A DNA stretch of 64,000 bases from Mangrovimonas xylaniphaga (lineage in GTDB: Bacteria; Bacteroidota; Bacteroidia; Flavobacteriales; Flavobacteriaceae). The first letter of the stretch is position 1, and each line of letters opens with the position of its first letter. The position numbers and the translations under genes were made by a program. The DNA lies in assembly GCF_001280435.1 (NCBI RefSeq), contig NZ_LBIP01000013.1, positions 1,922,001-1,986,000 on the forward strand, in the 5' to 3' direction. Positions 54,704 through 63,722 of the stretch are shown in pieces. The notes under the pieces are model-generated. The model was not told the origin of the DNA and ran no database searches. It worked only from the letters and a program-made list of their open reading frames with translations.

Positions 54704-57700
54704 ATGAAAAAACATTACTTTCTTTTGCAACTGTTCCTTTTATGTGTTGTAGCTGCCGTTCAAGGGCAGACCACTACCAGCTACAATTTAGGGGACCAAT
54801 CCACCTTTACCAATTCGGGTAATCAGTGGGATCCTGTGACTTCTACTACAAGTCCAGATGGGAACGTTAGAACCCAAGCCGCTACAAGTTTGTGGCATAG
54901 TGCCGGATATGGCATTGCCTTCCAAAATGGAAATTCATTGGAAATAGACGTAACGGGTACTTGTACCATCCGTTTTTACGGATCGGTCTACAGTGCGGGA
55001 ACCTTAGATGGTGGTACTTCCTTAGGAGGAAACGATCTTGGCACTTTAGATGTAGATATGGATGCATATCCAGAAATGGCAGACCAAACGGGGTACTATG
55101 AATACAGTTATACGGGAGGGGCCGGAACCCTATATTTTACATTTAGTGGTTCCAATGCTTACACTCCGGCTATAGAGGTCACCTATCCCTATACCATTTA
55201 TAATTTGGGAGATCAATCTACTTTTACCAATACTGGAGTGCAATGGGATCCCGTAACATCCACTACAAGTCCTGATGGGAAGGTAAGAACTCAAGCGGCA
55301 ACATCTCAGTGGCATAGCACCGGTTATGGGGTTGCCTTTAAGGAAGGAAACTCTTTGGAAATTGATGTGGAGGGGACCAATACTACGGTTCGCTTTTACG
55401 GATCGGTGTATAGCGCGGGCACTATGAGTGGAGGAACCTCCTTGGGAGGTAACGATTTGGGAGTGATGGACGTTGATATGGATGCCTACCCTGAAATGGG
55501 AGACCAAACAGGCTACTATGAGTTTACTTATGTAGGCGGAGCTACTACCTTATATTTTACATTTAATGGCTCCAATGCTTATACGCCTGCCATTCAGGTG
55601 ACCAATCTTCCTGCGTCTATCATTATGACAGATGTTTGGGATTTTGGGGCAGAGCAATTTGATGAGGTTTTGTATAATAATCATTTGAATGAAGAAGTAA
55701 TCAATGCTTGGTATGATGGTGTAACTCCAGGAACAAGCGGGGTAAACCTACCGTCATTTTCAGCTGGCGATTTGGGTTATGTTACCAATGGTACCAGCGA
55801 TCGTTTAAGAACTACCAACACCAATATTACCCGTTGGGATGAAAATATTGCTAGTTCAACTAATTTCACTGGAAGGGTATACGTTAATTCTGGAGCTAAT
55901 ACGAATCGTTACTTGACGCTGAATTTACAGGAAGACGATGAAGTTACCATTCATGCCAGAACAGATTCAGGAGGAAATATCAATTTTGAATATGCCGCCG
56001 ACCCGGCTGCCCAAAAAGATGAGGTTGAAATGCCTGCCGCAGAGGTAGAACTGCAATTCGTGGCCCAATATGCTGGAGAATACCATGTATATGACAATAT
56101 AGGGAAGCCTAGTTATTTTAGGGTTTTAAGAAAAGCCGCCAATTACATAACGATTACAGGAAATGTAGATGCTACTGAAGCACCTGGAATTCCTGAAGGA
56201 TATACTGTACAGTATACTAACGAAGCAGGTAAAATGTATGAAGCTGTGGTGACCGATGGAACTTACAGCATCGAGGTGCCTGCACCTTATACTTATGCCT
56301 TAAGTCTAGGGGGCGCCAATGGGTATGTTATTACCAACGGAGATACTGTTGAGGTAACAGAGGAAAGCACTACGCATGACATTACAGTGTTACAAGTAGA
56401 TTTATACAATTTAAGTGGTGCTATCACAGGATTGTCAGACCTTTCAAATTTGGAATTACATTTCACGCCAGATCCATTAGTGGAAACCATTTACCAACCA
56501 ATAGTTACTGTGGATGCCGAAGCAATGACCTATACGGTAAACCTTGAAGCGGATTTAGAATATACCATTTCTGCAGAAGGTGTTAACGACTATGAGATTT
56601 TGGATAACACCATTACTATAGGAACTGCAGCTGCTACTTCCGATGTCAATTTCACTTTAAAGCCAGTATATAACGTAAGCATTATTGCTCCGGATTTGGA
56701 TGCTGAGCAAATGAATGCTTTGAGTTTAACCTTTACCAATAATAACGAAGAAGGCTATACCTATACTTTTGCCGATGTTACTACTGTGTCATTACGCGAT
56801 GGGGTTTATAGTATTACATATGATGGATTGGACGCCTATCCAATTGAATTGGCCCTAACTTCCAATGTAACTGTTGATGGAGCCGATACTTCTAAGGAAC
56901 TTTCTTTTGATCCTGTAAGCGAATGGCTATTCGATGATAAAGTCATTTCCAATGCTGTGGCATATAAAGGATTGATTTTTTCAGGAAGTGTAAGCGTAAG
57001 AGGGGATCACAGTCCACCAGACCTAGTGGCTTCTACAGGTGCAACTATTGCCGTGCCAATTGCGGTTGATCAAAAAGTGATTGTAACCGATTACTACCAA
57101 TCCAATTATACCATCGAAGATGGCGATGTGGTGGCCAATACTTCTGGAAGTACCAGTTCTAGTGTCGTTTCTGAATATGTATATGAGGGTACGGTCGATG
57201 GTACGGTGACGATTTCGGTAGGTGGAACTTCTTATTTCCGCTCTATTAAAGTGGTAGATATTGTAGCTTATACCGCTGTGATTACTGTGGGAGTTGACAA
57301 GGATTACCAAACTATTAACGCTGCTTTGGATGCTGTAGCCAATATGGAACGTCCAAACAACGAATTGGTAACTATTGTAATCGATCCGGGAAATTATGAA
57401 GAGATGTTGGTGGTTTCAAGTCATAACGTGACATTGAAAAATGCGTCATCTACTCCAAGTATTGCAATTTTGAACGAAGGTGTAGATATAGATGCCAATG
57501 CCGTTCGTATTACCTCTTATTATGGACAGAAGTACAATTTCTTTAGTCAAGGCACAGACAATAAATGGAGTGCTGAAGCTTTGGCGGTAAATACTGAAAA
57601 CGGTTATACTTATTATGTGAATCAAGAAGGAACTGGAGGAGGAACTTCCTATTGGAATGCTACAGTAGTGATTACTGCCGAGGATGTGACTTTTGAAAAC

Positions 57701-58741
57701 ATCATTTTAGAAAACTCTTTTAACCAATACATTTCCCAAAAGGAATCGGAAGATACCGTATTGGCCAAAGCGCCAAGTGAACCAACCCGTCCAACCGATT
57801 ATGGAAACACAAGTGTTCAGGATCGCTCGGCTGGTTATGTAACACAGGCTGCCGCTATAGGAATTGCCAATAGTGCCGATAGAGTAATCTTGAACAATTG
57901 CCGTGTTATTGGACGTCAGGATTCCTTCTATGGAGCATCCGGAGCTCGTGTCGCCATTTACAAAGGTGCCATGATGGGAGCTGTGGATTATCTGTTTGGA
58001 GGGATGACAGCAGTATTTTATCAAACCGATTTGGTATTGAACACCAGTGATTCCAGCAACGATGCTGCCTATATTACCGCAGCACAACAAACCAGTGGGA
58101 GAGGGTTTTTAATGTATGAATGTCACGTAGTATCACCAGTACCAGGTGTGGAGACCGCTTCTACTTATGGTTCTAAACCGGGGTATTTTGGACGTCCTTG
58201 GGCACCGAATACAAGTGAAGTGGTGTTCTACAATACGACTATTGATGAGTCAACATATCCAGGATCGGAAGGCTTGTCCTTGATTGCACCAGCAGGCTGG
58301 ACCAGTAGTTTGGGAGGCGAGTCGTCTATGATGTATGAATATGGTACTATTGAAAATGCTGAAGGCGTAGATAATTCCGATAGCCGTGCATCTTGGTCTA
58401 CCGTGTTGACCACTGCAGAATTGACTGATGGAACAGCTATCAATACTCTTAATTTTACCCAAGGAAATGATGGTTGGGACCCTTTTCCGGAATTAGACGG
58501 CTCATTGGGAATTGAAGATGACATTATGGAAACTGCGGTTACCGTGAGAGCTTACCGTCAGCAGTTATTTATTTCCAATGTGTCTTCTGCAACTCAGGTA
58601 AAAGTGTATGCTTTAACAGGTGCCTTAGTACATGAGTTTGAAACCAATCAGGATACGTCAATAGATATTGCGAATGGTCTTTGGATTGTAAACTTAAATG
58701 CTCAAGATGGTTCAAAAACCATAAAATTGATAGCACATTAA
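54704..58741 (+). CDS. Multidomain pectinesterase (CE8) with T9SS type A sorting domain
   Basis: Demethylates pectin, preparing it for pectate lyase. It is 1345 aa. A signal peptide (1-22) is followed by two tandem 139-residue beta domains (27-165 and 166-305), a further beta domain (to about 470) and three Ig/transthyretin-like modules (480-730). A small domain (735-860) resembles a diverged copy of the N-terminal repeats. The CE8 beta-helix (about 865-1260) shows VDKDYQTINAALDAVANMER, IGRQDSFYG and GAVDYLFGG (catalytic Asp in each) and FGRPWAP. The last 80 residues form a T9SS type A sorting domain. The accessory domains may bind polysaccharide; that is inference. Confidence 0.92.
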   Translation: MKKHYFLLQLFLLCVVAAVQGQTTTSYNLGDQSTFTNSGNQWDPVTSTTSPDGNVRTQAATSLWHSAGYGIAFQNGNSLEIDVTGTCTIRFYGSVYSAGTLDGGTSLGGNDLGTLDVDMDAYPEMADQTGYYEYSYTGGAGTLYFTFSGSNAYTPAIEVTYPYTIYNLGDQSTFTNTGVQWDPVTSTTSPDGKVRTQAATSQWHSTGYGVAFKEGNSLEIDVEGTNTTVRFYGSVYSAGTMSGGTSLGGNDLGVMDVDMDAYPEMGDQTGYYEFTYVGGATTLYFTFNGSNAYTPAIQVTNLPASIIMTDVWDFGAEQFDEVLYNNHLNEEVINAWYDGVTPGTSGVNLPSFSAGDLGYVTNGTSDRLRTTNTNITRWDENIASSTNFTGRVYVNSGANTNRYLTLNLQEDDEVTIHARTDSGGNINFEYAADPAAQKDEVEMPAAEVELQFVAQYAGEYHVYDNIGKPSYFRVLRKAANYITITGNVDATEAPGIPEGYTVQYTNEAGKMYEAVVTDGTYSIEVPAPYTYALSLGGANGYVITNGDTVEVTEESTTHDITVLQVDLYNLSGAITGLSDLSNLELHFTPDPLVETIYQPIVTVDAEAMTYTVNLEADLEYTISAEGVNDYEILDNTITIGTAAATSDVNFTLKPVYNVSIIAPDLDAEQMNALSLTFTNNNEEGYTYTFADVTTVSLRDGVYSITYDGLDAYPIELALTSNVTVDGADTSKELSFDPVSEWLFDDKVISNAVAYKGLIFSGSVSVRGDHSPPDLVASTGATIAVPIAVDQKVIVTDYYQSNYTIEDGDVVANTSGSTSSSVVSEYVYEGTVDGTVTISVGGTSYFRSIKVVDIVAYTAVITVGVDKDYQTINAALDAVANMERPNNELVTIVIDPGNYEEMLVVSSHNVTLKNASSTPSIAILNEGVDIDANAVRITSYYGQKYNFFSQGTDNKWSAEALAVNTENGYTYYVNQEGTGGGTSYWNATVVITAEDVTFENIILENSFNQYISQKESEDTVLAKAPSEPTRPTDYGNTSVQDRSAGYVTQAAAIGIANSADRVILNNCRVIGRQDSFYGASGARVAIYKGAMMGAVDYLFGGMTAVFYQTDLVLNTSDSSNDAAYITAAQQTSGRGFLMYECHVVSPVPGVETASTYGSKPGYFGRPWAPNTSEVVFYNTTIDESTYPGSEGLSLIAPAGWTSSLGGESSMMYEYGTIENAEGVDNSDSRASWSTVLTTAELTDGTAINTLNFTQGNDGWDPFPELDGSLGIEDDIMETAVTVRAYRQQLFISNVSSATQVKVYALTGALVHEFETNQDTSIDIANGLWIVNLNAQDGSKTIKLIAH
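54782..55603 (+). repeat. Two tandem 417-bp repeats inside the pectinesterase gene
   Basis: Both units begin YNLGDQSTFTN (Tyr27 and Tyr166) and share QWDPVTSTTSPDGxVRTQAA, SLGGNDLG and SNAYTPAI. The period is 417 bp (139 codons). They are similar in protein and DNA, which suggests a fairly recent in-frame duplication. Confidence 0.9.
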
Positions 58742-58815
58742 AAGTTAGTTGTTTTAAAAAATAGACAGGATCAATTAGTATGGTAAACAATCCTGTTTAG
58801 ACTGTTATTTGTTTT

Positions 58816-58845
58816 AAAAAGCTCCAAAATATTTTGGGGCTTTTT
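58816..58845 (+). terminator. Terminator after the pectinesterase gene
   Basis: A 15-bp near-perfect stem (58816-58830 with 58831-58845, one mismatch) with T tract lies about 75 bases after the stop codon. Confidence 0.8.
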
Positions 58846-58882
58846 TGTGTTTTAAATCGAGAAGATGAAAAGAGAGGTCTTT

Positions 58883-59233
58883 TTAAGTTCTCAAAATCTT
58901 TTCCATAGCCCTTCCCTTGGCCAATTCATCAATAAGTTTGTCCAAATACCTAATTTGTTGCATGAGATCTTCTTCAATTTCTTCTACACGGTAACCACAG
59001 ATAACACCTGTAATTTTGGAGGCATTGGGGTTAATTTCGGGAGCTTCTGCAAAAAAGGTTTCAAAATCGGCCTTGGTATCTATTTGCTCCTGAAGTTCGG
59101 TTAGGTCATATCCCGTAAGCCAACAAATAATGGTGTCTACTTCCTCTTTGGTGCGGCCTTTTTTCTCTGCTTTGGCAACATAGTGGGGATAGACGCTGGC
59201 AAATGCCATTTTATATATTCTCGTGTTTTTCAT
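58883..59233 (-). CDS. DUF2200 family protein
   Basis: A 116-aa cytosolic protein. It follows the DUF2200 pattern closely: [20 protein letters not shown], then [19 protein letters not shown] and [20 protein letters not shown]. It ends with an acidic helix and [18 protein letters not shown]. The function is unknown. It stands alone, upstream on the minus strand of the pectinesterase terminator and downstream of fhs. Confidence 0.9.
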   Translation of the reverse strand: MKNTRIYKMAFASVYPHYVAKAEKKGRTKEEVDTIICWLTGYDLTELQEQIDTKADFETFFAEAPEINPNASKITGVICGYRVEEIEEDLMQQIRYLDKLIDELAKGRAMEKILRT

Positions 59234-59314
59234 GATCTTTTGGTTTTGTTAACAGTGTTGGATTTGGTAATAACAAGATACACAATAAATGGTTCAAGTG
59301 AATTAAGGCAAACA

Positions 59315-59345
59315 AAAAGCCCAAAATTTATCTTTTTGGGCTTTT
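59315..59345 (-). terminator. Terminator after fhs
   Basis: A 12-bp stem (59315-59326 with 59334-59345) lies 20 bases beyond the fhs stop. An A tract supplies the U run on the minus strand. Confidence 0.82.
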
Positions 59346-59364
59346 CATTATTTAGTAATGCAGT

Positions 59365-61032
59365 TTAAAATAGGCCTTCAATGTTGCCGTCGGCATCTAT
59401 GGTTATAAGTTCTGCCGAAGGTGTGGCTGGCAATCCTGGCATTCGCAAAATGGCGCCGGCAATAGGAATGATAAATCCTGCTCCTGAAGCAACTTCAAAT
59501 TCTCTAATATTGATATCGAAGTTTTCCGGGCGGCCCAGTTTCTTTTCGTCATCACTCAAACTTTTCTGCGTTTTAGCCATACAAACCGGAAGGTCTCCAA
59601 AACCAAGCGCTTCAAAGCGCTTCATCTGATTCATTGCTTTATTGGAAAGGATGACATGTTTGGCTCCGTAAATGGTTCGGGTAATTTTTTCCATTTTGGT
59701 TCTGATGGAATCCGATAATTCATAAGTGTGGCTGATTTTTTCGGTGCAATTTTCAGCAGCTTCAACCACTAATTTTGCCAAATCTGTACAGCCGTCACCT
59801 CCTTTGGCCCATCCATAGCTTAGGGCTACTGGTACGCCCATTTTCTCACAGTGTTCAAAGAGCAACTGTTTTTCAGCTTCGGTATCACTATCAAAAGCAT
59901 TTATGGAAATCACCACAGGTACCCCGAAACTTTTCAAACTGTCCACATGGCGTTCCAAATTTGGGAGCCCTTTGGCAAGAGCTTCGGTGTCTTCTTGTGT
60001 CAATTCCGACAAGGATTTTCCTCCGTGGTATTTTAAAGCTCTAATAGTGGCTACCAATACAACCGCCTTAGGGGAGAGTCCTGCATTTTGGCATTTTATA
60101 TTCATGAATTTTTCGGCCCCTAAATCGGCGCCAAAACCAGCTTCGGTGACTACATAGTCGGCAAGGCTCATTCCCATTTTTGTGGCAAGGATTGAGTTGG
60201 TACCTTGTGCTATATTGGCAAACGGGCCACCGTGGATAATAGCAGGTGTTCCTTCCAAAGTTTGAACTAAATTAGGCTTAATGGCATCCTTCATCAAAAC
60301 GGCCATAGCACCGTGGGCGTTGAGGTCTTTGGCGAAAACTGGTTTCCCTTCCCAAGTATCTCCTATATAAATGTTGCCCATGCGTTCTGTAAGGTCTTCC
60401 AAACTCGTACTCATACAAAGAATGGCCATAATTTCTGAGGCAGCCGTAATGTTGAAGCCTGTTTCGCGAGGCACACCTCCTGCTTTTCCTCCCAAGGCGC
60501 CCACAATGTTGCGAAGGGCTCGGTCGTTCATGTCCATACAGCGTTTCCAAAGCACTGTTCGGGGGTCAATGCCTAAACTTCTAGTTTTACTTTGGATGTT
60601 ATTGTCTATTAGTGCTGCCAAAAGGTTGTTGGCTTTTTCTACAGCATGGAAATCTCCCGTAAAATGTAGGTTGATGTCTACCATTGGGATTACTTGGCTC
60701 CATCCACCTCCGGCGGCACCGCCTTTAATCCCAAATACAGGGCCTAAACTAGGTTCGCGCAAAACGGTTACCGTTTTTTTGCCAATTTTACTCAGGCCAT
60801 CGGCCAAACCAATAGAAGTAGTGGTTTTTCCTTCACCGGCAGGGGTTGGAGTAATGGCAGTGACCAAAATTAAATTGCTTTGGTCAACCTTGTTTTGGTC
60901 AATAAGGTCCAAAGGAAGCTTTGCCTTGTCCGATCCGTAATAATCCAGTTGAGATTCGTCGATATTTAGTGTGGCTGCAATGTCGCGGATATGCTTTGGG
61001 GCGACGCTTTGCGATATTTGAAGATCCGTCAT
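59365..61032 (-). CDS. fhs: Formate--tetrahydrofolate ligase
   Basis: Makes 10-formyltetrahydrofolate from formate, ATP and tetrahydrofolate, feeding one-carbon metabolism. The 555-aa length is normal for the bacterial enzyme. The ATP loop is TPTPAGEGKTTTSIGLADGL (about 51-70). Other hallmarks are REPSLGPVFGIKGGAAGGG, EMIL-type ITAASEIMAILCMS and the C-terminal GAILRMPGLPATPSAE. It is single in its transcript. The 215 bp upstream show no recognisable regulatory motif. Confidence 0.98.
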   Translation of the reverse strand: MTDLQISQSVAPKHIRDIAATLNIDESQLDYYGSDKAKLPLDLIDQNKVDQSNLILVTAITPTPAGEGKTTTSIGLADGLSKIGKKTVTVLREPSLGPVFGIKGGAAGGGWSQVIPMVDINLHFTGDFHAVEKANNLLAALIDNNIQSKTRSLGIDPRTVLWKRCMDMNDRALRNIVGALGGKAGGVPRETGFNITAASEIMAILCMSTSLEDLTERMGNIYIGDTWEGKPVFAKDLNAHGAMAVLMKDAIKPNLVQTLEGTPAIIHGGPFANIAQGTNSILATKMGMSLADYVVTEAGFGADLGAEKFMNIKCQNAGLSPKAVVLVATIRALKYHGGKSLSELTQEDTEALAKGLPNLERHVDSLKSFGVPVVISINAFDSDTEAEKQLLFEHCEKMGVPVALSYGWAKGGDGCTDLAKLVVEAAENCTEKISHTYELSDSIRTKMEKITRTIYGAKHVILSNKAMNQMKRFEALGFGDLPVCMAKTQKSLSDDEKKLGRPENFDINIREFEVASGAGFIIPIAGAILRMPGLPATPSAELITIDADGNIEGLF

Positions 61033-61247
61033 TTGTAATGGTCTTTTATGTATTATTGAGTTATGAACTTAAGGTATAAAGATACTTAAAAGCCTATAAA
61101 AAGAAGGAGGATAAAGGAGGTTTTATAGGAAGAAATGCTAAGCATTTTGTATTGAAATTCCTTTTATAGGAACGCAATAGCTGCCCTATAGCATCCCCAT
61201 ATCAACCCTATGGATACCTTATGGGAGGTGTATAGAGAAAAATGGCT

Positions 61248-62573
61248 TTAAGCGTATTTTTTCATTTCGGTGGTAATGATGGTCAAGGCCTGTTCCCAAG
61301 CTTTTAATAATTGCCCACTGCTATAATCACCCAATTCTTCTTCTATGGTTTCCAAAAGTGAAGATAAGACTACTGGATAATGGGCTTCACTAACCCCATA
61401 CCTAGCATGACTTTCGCCTAACATTTTAAGACCTAAAGTAAGGTGTTCTGGCCTGCTCATAGAATAGACGATACCTCCTAGCATATGAGTGAGTAAGCGT
61501 CCTTGGGAAGCCATGTTATTTTTGAAAAGGGCTCTAGCTTCCGGAGCTTTTTCAAATACCCGATTATAAAACTTAGTAGCAAAGGCCTCTTCATTGCGTA
61601 AGATGTAGTCTAAGGAACGCTGCAATTCCAATTGAATATCCATTTCCTTGAATCCCTTCAATTCGTAGAGTGTGGTTTGGTGTTCATGGCCGTCCATTTG
61701 TGGGGTAAAGACCTGTCCCGTTTCCAAAGTGCCTTCGGGCAGTCCTTTATAAATGGATTCCGAAATCAAGATATTGGTCAGGGCCGTTTTGTTGAAGGAT
61801 TGGATACGGCTAGCCGTATTAACAGGGTCGCCAACTACCGCAAATTGCTTATGTTTTGGATGGCCCAAGTGGCCAATGTAGGCTTTTCCAAAATTGATGC
61901 CTATGCCCAGCTTAATGGTCACATCAAAATCTACCAATTCAAAACGGTTGAGTCGTTCAATCGCATATTGCATACCCAATGCCGCCCTTACGGCATCCTG
62001 ACAATTTTTGTTCCGAAGCCCTCCTGAAACTCCAAAAAGACCAATGATTTCATCGCCGGCATATTGATAGATGACACCGTTGTTAATTAAGATAGGATCT
62101 CCCAATACAGTATAGAACCGGTTAAGAATATGGGCAACATCAAAGTTGCTGTTTTCCGAAGCCATTTTGGTAAAGCCTCTAATATCGCAGAACAAAATTG
62201 CAATGGCACGCTCTTCTGCAGAACCTTCGGGAACGGTCTCCAATTGTAATTTATTGACTTCGGCGCTGGTCCATACCAAACGTTGAATACTTACATCCCC
62301 TTTTGGATAGCATTGGCAGGCCAATCTAATGGAAGGGTCCCATTTCCTAATGCTCGCTACTTCTTGCTCCTTAAGGGTTCTAGGCGTAAGGTTGTGCAGA
62401 CCGTCCAAAACCCGAATTCGGCAAGTGGTACATAAACCATTGCCACCACATTCGTGCATGTGCGGTATTTGGTTGTTGATGGACAGTTCTAGGAGTGTAG
62501 AGTCAGGATCGGTGTGTTCAATCTGTTGGTTGATGCCAGTATAGGTAACCACGGGAATCTTTACATTAGCCAT
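61248..62573 (-). CDS. Three-domain signalling protein: 2Fe-2S ferredoxin, class III nucleotide cyclase, globin
   Basis: A 441-aa soluble protein. Residues 1-100 are a plant-type 2Fe-2S ferredoxin (Cys42, Cys48, Cys51, Cys86). Residues 115-310 are a class III adenylate/guanylate cyclase with metal-binding Asp130 (FCDIRGFT) and Asp174 (YAGDEIIGLF), and Asn252 and Arg256 in VVGDPVNTASR. The purine-selecting Lys and Asp/Thr positions appear to be Gln170 and Ala245, so cAMP versus cGMP cannot be assigned. Residues 318-441 match a flavohemoglobin-type globin: Tyr336 (B10), Phe350 (CD1), Gln357 (E7), proximal His389 (F8) and Tyr399. It probably couples redox state and O2 or NO binding to cyclic nucleotide output. 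It lies 57 bp downstream of a PAS protein gene on the same strand. Confidence 0.88.
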   Translation of the reverse strand: MANVKIPVVTYTGINQQIEHTDPDSTLLELSINNQIPHMHECGGNGLCTTCRIRVLDGLHNLTPRTLKEQEVASIRKWDPSIRLACQCYPKGDVSIQRLVWTSAEVNKLQLETVPEGSAEERAIAILFCDIRGFTKMASENSNFDVAHILNRFYTVLGDPILINNGVIYQYAGDEIIGLFGVSGGLRNKNCQDAVRAALGMQYAIERLNRFELVDFDVTIKLGIGINFGKAYIGHLGHPKHKQFAVVGDPVNTASRIQSFNKTALTNILISESIYKGLPEGTLETGQVFTPQMDGHEHQTTLYELKGFKEMDIQLELQRSLDYILRNEEAFATKFYNRVFEKAPEARALFKNNMASQGRLLTHMLGGIVYSMSRPEHLTLGLKMLGESHARYGVSEAHYPVVLSSLLETIEEELGDYSSGQLLKAWEQALTIITTEMKKYA

Positions 62574-62630
62574 GTTAGAAAGCTTTGTTTCTTATAAAGA
62601 TACTAAAATATAATATGCTGATGTACAGTT

Positions 62631-63455
62631 TTAAAAGTCTCTAAAATGCCGTTTCCCTTCTTGAGCTTTTTGGAATTCGGATTTGCTCAAAATGTTTTCG
62701 TTAAGTACCATGTCTGTCCTTATTATGGAATCCAAAAAAGAATTCATAATCTTTGGATTGTGGCGCACTTCGTCATTAATATAGTTGTAGTCTATGTTAA
62801 TGCATATGGCGCCAATCAAGCCGTCTTTTTCTTTATAAATAGGAATGGTAGTGCATTTAAATTTACGGGCACCAATATTGAGTTCGTAATTGATTTTGTC
62901 TTCGTTATGCGAATTGCGTCTTTTTAGGTCCAATACCAAATTGGTGGCGGGTGCTTCTATATTGCGACCAGTGACATTATTCTTGATATAGTAAAGAGCT
63001 TTGGAAGGGTTGGTAAGGTTGTGAAGTAGAATCTCAATACCAGAATCTGGGAAACTATCCCCAATATGTTGTACAATGCGTTTGTAGTTTTTTAGATAAT
63101 TGACCGATTCATCCAAAACTTGGTCGCCTTTATATTTTTTATACAATTTATTATAGCGCTTTCTGAACGGATTTTTCAAAAGGTGTTTTACATTGTTTTG
63201 TTCTCCTATAAGTACCAATTGTCTTCCTGCTTGGGGATTGGTTTTTTGGAGTAGCTCACTCACGGCCTCATTAAACAAATCTAGATCGAAACACAGCAAA
63301 TTGTCCTGGTTCACTTTAAAAGGATAAAAAGGATAGTCTTCAAGAGGCGTGCCTTGTTGCTGTTTACGTTCCCTAATGCGTCCAATAATATAACCAAAAC
63401 CAAGCATGATTAAGGAGGCAACAATGCTCAGGCCAATATTGAGTAAACTTTCCAT
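62631..63455 (-). CDS. Membrane-anchored YheO-like PAS domain protein
   Basis: A 274-aa protein. One N-terminal membrane helix (about 5-25, IGLSIVASLIMLGFGYIIG) and a basic stop-transfer (RIRERK) place the rest in the cytosol. A middle region (40-115) is unrecognised. Residues about 125-230 match the YheO-like PAS domain: FPDSGIEILLHNLTNPSKAL, NNVTGRNIEAPATNLVLDL and GLIGAICINIDYN. YheO-type domains are normally joined to a helix-turn-helix; none is present here. The cyclase-globin gene follows after 57 bp, so the two probably form a signalling unit. The ligand is unknown. Confidence 0.8.
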   Translation of the reverse strand: MESLLNIGLSIVASLIMLGFGYIIGRIRERKQQQGTPLEDYPFYPFKVNQDNLLCFDLDLFNEAVSELLQKTNPQAGRQLVLIGEQNNVKHLLKNPFRKRYNKLYKKYKGDQVLDESVNYLKNYKRIVQHIGDSFPDSGIEILLHNLTNPSKALYYIKNNVTGRNIEAPATNLVLDLKRRNSHNEDKINYELNIGARKFKCTTIPIYKEKDGLIGAICINIDYNYINDEVRHNPKIMNSFLDSIIRTDMVLNENILSKSEFQKAQEGKRHFRDF

Positions 63456-63722
63456 AGTGTTTATGAGTTGTGGTTGGAGATCTTTGGTTAGATTTTATGC
63501 TGTTTAAATTACAAAAAAGTTTAAAACTGAAAGTGTTAAGTCTAAATATCAGTGTGTGAATGAAATTTTTTAAGTTGAAAATGGACCTGTCCGTTAAGCA
63601 AAAGTTAATTAATAGGAAGGGTTAAAAAATAGATGAAAAGTGATTGAGGTAATGTGCTGTAAATTGCTTAATTTAACCTATCTATTTGAAAATCAATTAT
63701 TAATCCATAAAATTTTAAGAAC

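Noticed and set aside
60371-60940. 189-codon open frame on the plus strand
   Set aside because: It is antisense to fhs, whose motifs are intact; the translation looks like reverse-strand shadow rich in Ser, Pro and Arg.
61033-61247. Riboswitch or regulatory RNA upstream of fhs
   Set aside because: Only short AT-rich inverted segments are visible, and no known tetrahydrofolate or other riboswitch pattern could be recognised.
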